Assembly: GCF_949628265.1 (NCBI RefSeq)
Contig: NC_088790.1
Span: forward strand, 15,752,545-15,816,544
Direction of reading: 5' to 3'
DNA length: 64,000 bases
Origin: Cloeon dipterum
Taxonomy: Eukaryota > Arthropoda > Insecta > Ephemeroptera > Baetidae
Both the position numbers and the translations under genes were made by a program. The notes under the pieces are model-generated. The model was not told the DNA's origin. It did no database searches and saw nothing but the letters and a program-made list of their open reading frames with translations. Of this stretch, positions 36,401 to 46,487 are shown piece by piece (position 1 is the first letter of the stretch; each line of letters opens with the position of its first letter).

Positions 36401-39400
36401 TTTTCGGTTTCTGGATGTTACTAGCGGTTCGTACCTCACGCGAAAATGCTAAAGGAGGAGAGCGGCCAAAAACGAGGCGGAGGAAGAAGTAGGCCATCAG
36501 ATTTACAGCGGATAGTTTCACTCGACTTACTGCGCTCGTCTTTCCGCTTCTCCAGCTGTCGCGATTCAAAACCAGATTTTTGCGGGGGCCGCAAATATGA
36601 CTGCAGTTCTTTTTAAACAGGATATTGTAAATCAAGTCTTTTAAATTTTATAATACTGACCCCATTTATCTGGCTTAAAAAAATGTTACTTATTTTCTAA
36701 ATATAGGAAATTCCTTTTTTATTTTGCAGGAAATATTTTGATTGAAAAAAAAGTTTAAAATTGTGCTTTATTAAATTACCTAAACTACAAATAATAACTA
36801 TTTCCTTTCCAACCGATTCAAAATTGCTTTAAAAAAATTGAAGATACCTTTTTGGAAAAACTAAGATTTTTAAATTAATTACAAATTTTAACAATCTAAA
36901 CAATTTCTTACTTTGTGCTGGCAGTAATATTTAATCGGCCGACTAATCCTATTATTCAAACGGAAATATATAAATACCAACGTTTTAATTTTTTATAATT
37001 AAAAAAAAAACAATTTATTAAATGCTTTCTCTGCAGAACAGTCCATTGGCATTAGGTTAATAAATCGAATATAAGCGCAACTACTGATGCATCAGATTCT
37101 TATGTTATTAGACGGCCGCCTGCAACGCAAATTGCCTTGAACACGATCTTGGTGCTTGCAGGCCGCTGGAGCAAAATTAGACTAGCCGTGTCAGTGACTG
37201 GCCTCGTCATTGAAACTATCCTATGCACTTTTCTAAAGCCCTACGCAAAGCACTGAAAAGGCACAAGGTGCATGCGTGATGTCATTGTCCTTTTACCAAG
37301 AAATCCTTGCGAGATGTATGCCCTTTCTAGGATACAATCACGTATTGTATGCTTTTTTATGCAACTACCCGGCGTGGCAAAATAAAGTTACGTTGCAATC
37401 GGGCTGATTGGAAACGGCCGATCGCATTGTTTTCCGCTAAAGACATTTTCGGTCGCATGACAACATGTGGCGTGATACTAACGTTAACCGAAACAATGAC
37501 GACAGCACGAAGGGCGACACGCGGCCTGGTTGTATAATTTTAGGGAGGGCAAAGTCGTCGCAAGAGAGATACAGTTAATTGGATGAGATTATTTTTATTT
37601 TGGTGTATCAACGCACGCAGGGTGTTGCTCTTTGCGTTCTATAAATTCGAGGAAATTGAGAAATAACTTAACTGAAAGTCGATAAAAAAGAATTCTCTCA
37701 CGACTTTCCCAATCAAATGAGATAAAATTAAAATAAAAAAATAACATTGTGGTCTCAAAATATTTGTTAATGTGCTCCACATAATGCAATCTATCATTTT
37801 TTTGCTTCCGATGCAACGCGAAATTAAATGAATGCATTGAGACAGTAGCCATAAAAAATGAGATCGATTCCAGAAGCGTTTGCCTGCTTTATCGTTCTTA
37901 TCTGAGTCAATTGAATAATAGCGCCTTCTTGCGATGGTCTACGTCTACGCCACGTTGCATCAGCCCTTCCAGTATATCGTACTAAGAGTAAAAGCCGGTC
38001 TGACTAATAATCAGCGGTGCGAAGCCGGGAATCAGGCGGGTCGTAAACACGGAAATCCTTTTGTAAAGAAACGGGACGAGCAAACACGCGAGAGAGAATC
38101 ATGCGATTTTAATAAAGTGATTCATGAAAGCAGTGAGTTCGTTCCCAAACCGCGAAATGCTTTTCCCGCAAGCCACCGGCCGACTCACATCTGAAAAACT
38201 GTTTGGTCTCAATGTGAAAGTAAAACACGTCTCATTCATATCTCGCATGCGCTGTTTGCCGCGTATCTCACTCAAGAGAGATAATGAAGAGTCTATTTAG
38301 GACCTGGTCATCTAGTAAGCTTTGCCCTGCTGCAATGCAGGAAATCAACCGAGAGCTTTAGTAGATTATAATATAAGTATTTTGCCTGAAGTACTCATCA
38401 TAAATTTAATTTGCCAATTCATAAAATTCAGTTAAAACCAAAACTGACCTAGGTAGCGCAATAAGCTTTCAACAAAAGTGAGTGCCAAGTTAGTAATGTA
38501 TGCATTTCAAATGTTGAGGACTGTCTCCCTACTTGAAATCTTATATTTCACAAAAAAGTGTCCTCAAAAAGTTTCATAAGCCGTTGGATATAGATCTCGA
38601 CGAGAGGAATTGAAATCTGCCAAGAAAATGTGGTCAAGAGAGCTGTAATATTTGGATGAAATTGGCAAAATTTGTACTTTATATATAGCAAAATTCCTTT
38701 TTTGATTATTGCGAATTGTGGAAACTGACAATTCGATCAGCTTCTCATTTTTCCAACAATTATAATAATTTTTAATCGTTTATCCTGTATGAATCCACTT
38801 TAAAATTAGTTCTCCAAACAGATTATTGGGTTTGAGTTTAAAAATTTCACAATTTACTCAACTCTTGCCACTGCCAGTTTATTTAAAATATTTATTTAAA
38901 ATAAACTGTGTTACAAGTGACCGCTGCAAGTTATCACTAACAGGTTTTTCAAAACAAAACTTGTGCACTCGTATTATTTATATCTTATGTTTCACATTTT
39001 CGAAATAATTTCTAGAATTTTCAACCTCAGATTCAGCAGGAAAGTAGGAAGGTTGGTGCAGGGTCGGGGAAAAAACCCTAAGGAAGAAATATCACTTGGG
39101 TTGGCATTGTGGTGTCGAGTGGCTATAAAGTGCGAGATGAAATACTCAGAACGTCGAATGCACTACTGTACTTCCTACATTGCAGTCACCTTGATGAGTG
39201 TCGTTGCATGCAAGAGGCACCTAATGCACTTACTCGCGCTTTGTACTCGCGTTCAAGCACGTGGAGAATGAAAATAGGCGAGTTATAATGCAGCAGGTAT
39301 AATTATATCCTCACTCGCCTAGTTGGCATGGCAAAACTCTCGAGTGCTGCGTTTTTACAGAGGAAAAACGTCTTCTTTGAGATTTCCCACAGCGCGTCTC

Positions 39401-41955
39401 GGCTTCGGTTACCTGCAGGCGCCGAGCGAGTCTCGGTGAGCGGAGAAATTCGCGTTTGCAAAAAGGCTTTTGTCCGTTGTTTCATCTTTGCGATCCGACA
39501 CGCTCGAGTTCGGCCATTATCGAATTGGATCAATGCGAGTGACAGTGCAGAAACTACTTTGTTGAGCTGAATTGGTCCCGTTATTAACTCTTTGTCGGCA
39601 CTTCAATTGTAAATTGAACCGGGCAGACAAACCTTTCCGTTTGCTGACATTGTCATATTTATTAAATATAACACTTTTCTAAAGGTGCGGTCAAATTTTT
39701 AAGATACTATTTTGCCGGATTTGAATATTTATTGAAGCTGAATTCCGAAAGTAAGCCACAAAACAAATAAAAATACTCTTATCCCGGTCTTGATTTAGAT
39801 TTATCTGAAATTTCTAAAACAACAAAAATGACAAATTAGTTAGAGCAATTGCTTTTGGCTTCCAGGTCAGAGTTTTTGAACAACAGAATATAAAAGAACA
39901 TAGTGCAGCTGCATGCGATCTAAAAATATGCGCAGAAAAATCGAAGCTTACGAGTGTGTACGTTTGCGTTTTGAAATAAGCCTGCGTTTGCGTTAGCAAT
40001 CCAACGATTTTTCCGTGCGCTTGCCTAACGAAATCGACTAGTTTTAGTTCGTTCAACTTTAATGACACAAGTGCACGTATGTTCTCGATGTGCAGGCGAG
40101 AGAAAGCTCTTTTTTTCAGTCTTACGGCGAGGAGCATTAACAGAAAGAGAAAACACACATGCCGAAATTTCTCTTGCGGTTTCACGCCGTATTATTCACA
40201 ATAATTTGCATGATTAGGCAGTTTCGCCCGGCAATGCGAGCAGCACCTCTCAATGAAAGAAAAAGTGAATTAGGCAAACGAAGCACCGTCACCGGCACTT
40301 TTTACGCTTTTCAAGTTGTTAACCCGCGGCCGTCGGTGCACGGAGCTGCGGGGTTCCTACGACATGAAACACGGATGGTTGCCAGTCCCTGTCAAGGGCC
40401 GGTCTGATTTATTTTTCCTTTCAAGACGCAATATGCCAGTCTAAATAAAGGGTAGGTTAACTTAAAAATAAATTCTTGGTAGATGCCAATGAAGGTTAAA
40501 GCTCGCTATGTTGTTATAGTTGTCAGGAAAAACGAAATGCAGGTTCCTAGGTGTGTAGCGAGTTGTTATTGATTTTACCATATTTCTACAGACTAGAGCA
40601 GGACTTTTTCATTAGAATTATGGACAATTTAGAGCACTTAATTTCTACAGACAATTATTATATAAAAGAAATAAAATGAAAAGGAGACAAATTCGAATTG
40701 ATTTGAAAATTTATTAATTGTCCTACTGACCTGCTTTCTGCTTTCTTAAAAGTGAAAATTTAAAACCTTGTCTGTCCGCTTTTATTTTATATTGTTTTTG
40801 TCGATCTGGCAGCCCTACGTGATACCGAAGAGGCCTGATAACTCGCTACCTTTTCTCGGCGCTTTCCCATATTCTTTTGCGGCTTCCAAACTGAACCATC
40901 GCTGCGTGTACAACCGTGGACAACTTTTCCAACCACGCGATAAGGCAAAGCACCTTTTGTCTCTCTGATAAAAAATGCACATTCTGCCGAACAAAGACAA
41001 GGCTTGTGCCTTGTGCATGACCCACATATTTAATTTTGTTTTAACGAGAACTCCATTTCACGGGGCACTAATAATTGCATGCTCAAAATCCGGTCACGAT
41101 AATTTCGCGTCAATTCAGAGCAACCAGAACAATCTATCAATTAAAGTGTTTTTGTTTGTAAATTGTTTCGAAACAAAAATTTCTTCTAAATTAAGATAAA
41201 AAATCAACAAAATCAGTAAAAATAACAACAGTTTCAAATTACTTACAAACCTATCTAATATTTTTCAAAAACAATTTTGTTTTTATTGATTTCGAAACGA
41301 AGTTTTCAAATTCAATTTGTCTCGAAATTATCTATCGTTTTTTTAATTCTTCAAAAAAATATTTTCATTATATAATTATTGAGCTCACATCTGACGGGGC
41401 TAACAGACAAACAATAAGTACGCACCTTTTCAATCCGACACATTAACTCTTTTCTTACGACGTAAAGAGTGTTATCTTTACAGCAGTTATAACAAAGCCA
41501 TAAACGCGCATTAAATTTTTCTTTGAAGACGAGTGTGTCGAGTGAAAAAATGCAAAAATGTAGGCTACAGTCACGTCGGCTTTTATAATAGTATCGATGA
41601 TACAGTACGAAAAACATGTTGGCAGCTCCAACCGATCAATGCATGCATAACAAGCCAAACCCTCACGTGGTTTTTGAGCACTTGTGCGCATATCGCAGCT
41701 GATGCTCCACAATAGAATGCTAGATTACGACACTACGACACACATGAGGGTGGCGTGAGGCGTGCGATATCAACACACGCGCCTATGGGAAGCCAACAAA
41801 ATGAATCGCGAGCGGACGGAATGCATAATCACCTTTATCTTGTCTAAGGTGGATGTGAGTTCCAGGTGGTGCACGAAGGGGTTAAGCAACAGATCGGAGG
41901 GGATGCTTGGCAAGCTATCCTTCAGCCTGCCGTTCATTTTGCACTGCTTCTCCAT
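30402..41955 (-). CDS. LPCAT: Lysophosphatidylcholine acyltransferase (LPCAT1/2 type)
   Basis: The enzyme transfers an acyl chain from acyl-CoA to lysophospholipids in the Lands cycle, at the ER or on lipid droplets. Exons run 41955-41833, 34975-34830, then 34061-33844 (3a) or 33158-32944 (3b), 31909-31797, 31745-31453, 31401-31276, 31027-30886, 30827-30729, 30663-30531 and 30475-30402. Phases agree, giving 488 residues with 3a or 487 with 3b. Exon 1, 6.9 kb upstream, was assigned because it encodes NPFVHHLEL, which matches the family's conserved N-terminal motif, and ends in phase 0 at a GT donor. Exon 2 gives a hydrophobic membrane segment (about 42-75). HX4D lies at 132-137 (APHSSFFDA) and FPEGTCTNR at 204-212; a degenerate EF-hand-like region follows. 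The C-terminus is KKDN, a dilysine (KKXX) ER-retrieval signature. Fusion of acyltransferase and EF-like parts is usual for LPCAT1/2. Confidence 0.94.
32629..32931 (+). CDS. Candidate nested antisense ORF, 100 codons, unknown
   Basis: This ATG-to-TAG frame of 100 codons lies on the plus strand inside the LPCAT intron just downstream of exon 3b. It is less AT-rich than the surrounding intron and its codons look balanced. The peptide has six cysteines and the segment DIHWPVWDTSV; I recognise no family, signal peptide or membrane helix. An in-frame TAG sits two codons upstream of the ATG, within a possible acceptor (TCAATAG), so it could be a last exon. AATAAA follows the stop at 32933-32938. It may equally be chance, or an old insertion remnant. 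Confidence 0.3.
   Translation: MCCEIEAESGTKLTAAFSGDDSQHNSFFGYCVGKTTETDIHWPVWDTSVVSSEQILEEVTKTNNCPVDVPKAKTKRQIHDLSWFNEKRLELLCCTTWKGN
32944..33158 (-). other. LPCAT: LPCAT alternative exon 3b
   Basis: This 215-base exon is a diverged copy of exon 3a with the same entry phase (two carried bases), the same exit phase and the same donor string (GTACGT). It encodes APHSTFMDA, so HX4D is intact. It differs around the motif (IVYVTGFPSIISRRES instead of VVLLGSPSIVAKAET), in residues expected to line the acyl or substrate pocket. Both acceptors end in GGCAG. Confidence 0.85.
33480..33514. repeat. GA-rich microsatellite
   Basis: An imperfect (GA)n run (AGAGAGAGAGAGAGAAAGAGAGAG core) lies in the intron between LPCAT exons 3a and 3b. 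It is one of two GA tracts in the window. Confidence 0.8.
33844..34061 (-). other. LPCAT: LPCAT alternative exon 3a
   Basis: This 218-base exon resembles the canonical LPCAT1/2 sequence: KVKGRQA, APHSSFFDA, then AKAETANIPFFG. Its length is 2 modulo 3, like exon 3b's, so exactly one of the two must be used to keep the frame. Confidence 0.9.
34976..41832 (-). other. LPCAT intron 1
   Basis: A 6.9-kb intron between the short N-terminal exon and the membrane-segment exon. It includes CpG-containing, more GC-rich patches near 36.2-36.6, 37.3-37.5, 38.0-38.2 and 39.3-39.6 kb, which could be enhancers or alternative promoters. Short open frames occur in them on both strands, without family resemblance. 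No mobile element was recognised. Confidence 0.65.
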
Positions 41956-42993
41956 TCACAACATGTCCAAACGATCCTGGTGCGTTACTCGCAAAATTCG
42001 GACAGTAAAAGGTGAACGAGAATAGTGCCTATCCCTGTTGCAAAGTGTGTACCTTCTCGTCTTCGTCGTCGATTGCGCGGGCTCAATCGGTAAACTGCGA
42101 ACCTTGCTAGCCCACCAGCTGCAGAAATAATCAATGCGATTGGTGCTTACGTGGCGATTGCAGCGCCACAGCAACAGTGGCCATGAACAAAACAATTTTT
42201 CCAAATAATAACAAGCGGTGAAACCGATTAATTTTTGAAGCAGGCTAAAACTTTGGAACAGAAGAGAATTCTGTAATTTTGTAAATTCAAACCAATTAGA
42301 AAGGCATTGATAATTTATTGGTCACTAAAATACTAATTTTTTGTGCTGTCAAATAAAGTTATTCTAAAACAATCATTATGAAAACCGGTTTAAGAAATAC
42401 TTCATTTGACTATCGATTATTCAGAGAGGATTAAAACATAAAATATTCATAAAGTTAAACAAAATATTTATTTTGCTGTCGTAAAGTAAAATTATTAGGT
42501 AGATATTTTAGCAGGTTAGGAACTGGATATGGATAGTAGCTGACATGAGTGGTATATTTATTCTGTTTATTCTCATTTTAAACCTCTACCTCTGATTTTA
42601 GAACTTCCAGTGGTGGAGCTACACCCAGTGCACCCTACTTGTCATGAGTAGTACTACAAAAAGGGGCGTAGCTAGGCTGCATCAAAACAACTCGAAAAAG
42701 GGAAAGAGCCAGAGCCAGACGGGTTTCTTTGAAATCTGCAGCGACAACGTTCTGCACAAGCCGACTGTGATGTTATTTGCGCTACAGGCTTCTGTTTAAA
42801 TGAACGAATGTGAAGGTAAAGTTATGTTTTCATTGTAAAGCTTTAAAATAATGATTGAAATCTGGCTAGTCTAGCGCAATCATGGCTTTAACCTTCCATT
42901 GTACCTATCATACCTGTAGCGATTTTTTGAATTTACTTTATAAAAAAATGTTGCATACCGACAAAATATTTTGATCGTATTTCTACTTTTCAG
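41956..42993. promoter_or_regulatory. Shared upstream region of LPCAT and RNF170
   Basis: LPCAT reads left from 41955 and RNF170 reads right from 43004, so about 1 kb holds both 5' ends. The two probably share a bidirectional promoter. I see no TATA box for either gene. A likely RNF170 5' exon ends at 42815 (GAAG/GTAAAG) and splices to the acceptor at 42991-42993. Upstream of LPCAT a tiny uORF reads ATG-TTG-TGA and abuts the main ATG. Confidence 0.5.
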
Positions 42994-43007
42994 GTCGAAA
43001 AATATGA
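42800..43007 (+). promoter_or_regulatory. Candidate spliced uORF overlapping the RNF170 start
   Basis: If 42815 is joined to 42994, ATG at 42800 opens nine codons (MNECEGRKI). The frame ends in TGA at 43005-43007, which overlaps the RNF170 ATG at 43004-43006. It depends on the inferred 5' splice. Confidence 0.35.
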
Positions 43008-45191
43008 TAGGAGTAGGAGATGAGGTGGCCATCGCTGTCGTGTGTTTGCCTTTTCTCGCCCTCGTGATCTATTGCTCAATCTTACTGAGACGAAAGTACC
43101 TCAGGGCCAACTCTCGCCGTAAGCTCTCTCTCCAGCCAATTGGAGGCCTTTCATCCAGTTACAATATTTCAGGAGCAGCCATGCAGATCGATGCGCGACA
43201 GCAGGACCCGCCGAGAGAGCCCTTCAACTATGCCGACTACACATGTCCTATTTGCATCACGCAAATCGATCTTCCGGTCGAGACAAATTGCGGGCACAAA
43301 TTTTGTGGTTTGTTCTATTTTGCATCTGATTTTAGGATATCCATTAAAACGATACACTCGTTTTATTTTTCAAACGTTTCCTCTTTATTTTGTCGGCAGA
43401 GGCTAAAGAGGGTGTCACAATTTTTTGTTTCATAATAATTTCTAGATTGCATAATAAAATACTGTAGTAATTCGTCCTGGTCCCGGAAAATTGCGCAACG
43501 TTCAACAAACAACCAAATTTTCATTGTCGAATTGATTTTTGACCTTTTCTTGCAACATGGAAATTAGCGTTTGGTTGTTGAAAGTTACGCAATTTTGCCG
43601 GGACCAGGACGAATTATTGTTTAGAAATATTTTCTGTTAAAATTAAACACAGCTTCTTAGGTTTTAAAGCAAACTGTTTATTTTTCCGTATTACTACAGA
43701 AAGTTTCTATTTTGGAAAAAATTAAGTGTTCGTTATTCACCAAGGAAGCTGCATTTAACTAAACATAAAAATATTTAATATTCTATAACTTCAGCCAGAG
43801 TTCAGAATATATTATAAATCCTTTAGTTTTCGTTTTCAATTTTTTTGGTAATGTTTTTACCAAGCACTAACTAAACTTTGCAACAGTCCTATTAAAAAAT
43901 ACTCAACAGGTGCTTGCATTCTGGAAAACTGGCGGGTGTGGCGCCGAGAGCACATTGGGGCGCTCAAGTGTCCTCTGTGCCGGACGAAGGTGCGCATGTT
44001 GCTTCCTTTGTTCTCGAATAACAATGGCGCACCCGTCACAGCCGAAGCCCAACTAAGACACAGAGAGGTCATCAACCAGGTCAACCGGTACAACAGCAAG
44101 CATGCTCATGGACGAAATGTAAGAAGAAAGATTTTTGAAAACAGCTTGAAATATTTATTTTGTCTTTTTAATAATTTTTCAGACAAAATTAATTTTGATT
44201 ATTTGACCATTTGAAATTAAGAGGGTTAATAATATTTTTTAAATTAATTTTACGGTTAATAGATTTTAACGAATTTCAGTTTCTAAAATGTAATTCAGAA
44301 CATTTTTCAAAAAGTCTAAAAATCGCTTAACTTACAAGGGCATGAAGTTCCGGATTTTCGAAAACACCACTTGCCTCAAATTCGTTGATCTCGACTTCCA
44401 GAGATGCAAATGATACAAACCTCACACCATTTTGAAGCTTATAAAGAGATCAACAAATCGGTAAAAGGGTCAAGATCGTAGGACAAAGGTCAAGATCACT
44501 AAAATATCGCCAAAATCATACAACCACCGCCAAATATAGAAAGTCAAAATATTTTTCAACACAAAGCACATAAAGAATTTATTATTACGTTGATATAAAA
44601 AAGCATGGCAGATATATTTTTTTGTTTTTTTAGAATATTAAGGCGGAAGTTTAAAAGTGCAAAATATTGGAAATTTAAAAAAATACAAGTTTTTGGTATT
44701 TATAAAAGTTGTGGTGGGGGTTTTATAATATATAAGCCATCCCATGGGAGATTTCTGGGGGTAGTAGTAATGAACTTTAGCCTTAATGAGTGCCGAGCGC
44801 GAGCGTTCTTGGTATATCGTTTCTTATTCTTTTCATCATCAGAACCTCAAATCTGATGTCATTTTTAATGTCACAATTTGAAGATTTGTTTTAATACTGG
44901 TAAACCATTTAATTCAAGTTGGTGCAAATGATGCGGGACGCGCCTGTGCTTCTGCGTCACCTGCTGGTGGAGCTGCGCGAGATGGGCGGGCTGAGCCAGT
45001 TGTTCGTGGCCAAGTTGGTCGTCTGCATCCTGATCACGGGCATCTACCTGGTGTGCCCGATTGACATGCTGCCGGAGGCTGTGCTCGGCTTCCTCGGACT
45101 GATCGATGACATGCTTGTGATCATGCTCTTTTTTGTCTACGTTTCCCGCATGTATTACGGAATAGTACAAGACCGCGCTGTCGCTGAATGA
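43004..45191 (+). CDS. RNF170: RNF170-type membrane RING E3 ubiquitin ligase
   Basis: RNF170 is an ER-membrane E3 that ubiquitinates activated IP3 receptors in mammals. Three coding exons (43004-43307, 43910-44118 and 44919-45191) splice in phase to 261 residues (human 258). An N-terminal membrane helix lies at about 8-27. The C3HC4 RING has Cys81, 84, 96, His98, Cys101, 104, 122 and 125 (CPIC, CGHKFCG split by the first intron, then ACI, CPLC). The C-terminal DUF1232-like part has two hydrophobic helices around [12 protein letters not shown] and [10 protein letters not shown]. The start is the first ATG after the acceptor at 42991-42993. Intron 1 carries a short inverted-repeat element. The Gly of CGHKFCG is restored only by splicing; reading through intron 1 loses the ACI part of the RING. 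Confidence 0.93.
43470..43614. mobile_element. MITE-like inverted-repeat element with TA flanks
   Basis: Two arms of about 45 bases at 43470-43517 and 43571-43614 are near-perfect reverse complements. Both begin, read inward, with ATTCGTCCTGGTCCCGG. Direct TA dinucleotides flank the unit (43468-43469 and 43615-43616), the target-site duplication of Tc1/mariner-type elements. The central 53 bases encode nothing. It sits in RNF170 intron 1. I saw no second copy in the window. Confidence 0.8.
44119..44918 (+). other. RNF170 intron 2
   Basis: An 800-base AT-rich intron. It contains a short direct repeat GGTCAAGATC (two copies between 44465 and 44500) and nothing else I can support. Confidence 0.75.
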
Positions 45192-45502
45192 TGCGATTGC
45201 ATTAACTGTGTTTCTCAAAGAAACTCCTGGGGTGTTTTCAATATACTGAGGGATTGATATTATTGCCGAAAAAACGATGGGACGATTGCTCTGAGCAACC
45301 TCGCTCATGGTTTACATGCTTAAGTTTTTTTTTAAGATTGAGGAATTGGTGTTTACTATTAGTCAGAGTAGTTCTCTCGTGGCTGTTATAATTTAATTCA
45401 GTTATGTTCTGTTTCACTCACTGAAAACCTTGAATCATCTACTGTAAATAATGCCAAAGGACGTAATCTTTTTGTTTGTTCTCATTTGGGTTGTAATCCG
45501 CA

Positions 45503-45508
45503 AATAAA
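45503..45508 (+). terminator. Poly(A) signal of RNF170
   Basis: AATAAA lies about 310 bases past the RNF170 stop. Confidence 0.65.
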
Positions 45509-45558
45509 AAGACTGCAATTTAAAAGTGCACTTATAACAATGATATAGCTTAGCTCTT

Positions 45559-45564
45559 TTTATT
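45559..45564 (-). terminator. Candidate poly(A) signal of the coiled-coil gene
   Basis: TTTATT on the plus strand lies about 700 bases past the distal stop of the coiled-coil gene, opposing the RNF170 signal. Confidence 0.35.
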
Positions 45565-46268
45565 CACATATTTTCGTCACTTACCACTAATTTTAATATA
45601 TAATCATCATAGGTTTTAATCGAGTACAAAGGAACAAATGAACAGCCCTCGACTAGTCCACAACAACAACACAAAATGCGATAAAAAATAGTGACAGGAG
45701 TTTTCCACTATTCACAGTGATAATATTTGATAATAGAGTCCGGTTGCCTTAAGTTACATCATAAGTCCGTTTTATAAATAGCAGCATCAGGAATGAACGG
45801 AAAATATCAGTTTTCGTGTAAAGCCATTTCAAACAGCACAGTAGGGATTCGTCTGAATCCCTTATTTTTAATCAATTCAATTAAAAAAGCAGCCTCGGTC
45901 TGCGAGGTCGGCCAAGCTTAAAAAATATTTAGCGACAAATGTTTTCAAAGTTTGACCACGATTGAATGCGATTTCCGCCGGTCTGCGCGAGACTAATCTA
46001 CTCGTATGGGCAATGATGCATTTTTTTTATCAACGAAAGCGGTTCTGTAGGCAGATTTTTCTGCGGGGAGACCTGCAGGGGATATAAAAATTAAAAATCT
46101 GAACATATCACATTATTCTCAACAACAAGCCCATTTTCGTGGCAGAAAACGCTTCCGAGCCTGCAGGCCCCCTGCATCAACAGTGAAACCTGTCAGAACC
46201 TTTCCACGGAATGAACGAGAAAACGCAGCGTGAGCACCAAGAGTGTCCTTCAAGTGTTTTTGATTATC

Positions 46269-46487
46269 TCAGTACTGCTCGAGCGAGTCGCCGGTGGTAC
46301 CGGTCGACGAGTGCCTCTGCCACAGCTGCTCCGAGTTGATGCTGTCGAAGTAGGAGAAGGCCATCGAGGCACCCTGCCAGGGCACTACCTCGTCGCCGCG
46401 GCGCCGGCACTGCGCCGTGTTCAGCGAGTCAGCCGGGCACAGCGCCACTTCCACCATGGGCACGCTGCTCAACGAGTGGTGCACGCC
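46269..46487 (-). other. Distal alternative C-terminal exon of the coiled-coil gene
   Basis: A 73-codon exon (including stop) follows TTTATTTTGCAG. It joins in phase 0 to the donor AAG/GTACGC at 49391. The coded tail includes VPMVEVALCPADS and ends GTTGDSLEQY. It competes with the readthrough stop at 49322. Confidence 0.7.

Noticed and set aside
39328-39570. Plus-strand ATG frame of 80 codons in LPCAT intron 1
   Set aside because: The opposite strand is equally open over the same GC-rich patch, and the peptide resembles nothing known. It is probably compositional.
42150-42186. ATG in good context (TCATGGCC) followed by GTAAGC as an alternative LPCAT first exon
   Set aside because: The exon would end in phase 1, which does not match the phase-0 start of exon 2, and the nearest acceptor would leave an intron of only about 32 bases.
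44465-44500. Two GGTCAAGATC copies as a nuclear-receptor response element
   Set aside because: The half-site spacing does not fit a standard direct repeat, and the position in an RNF170 intron gives no support.
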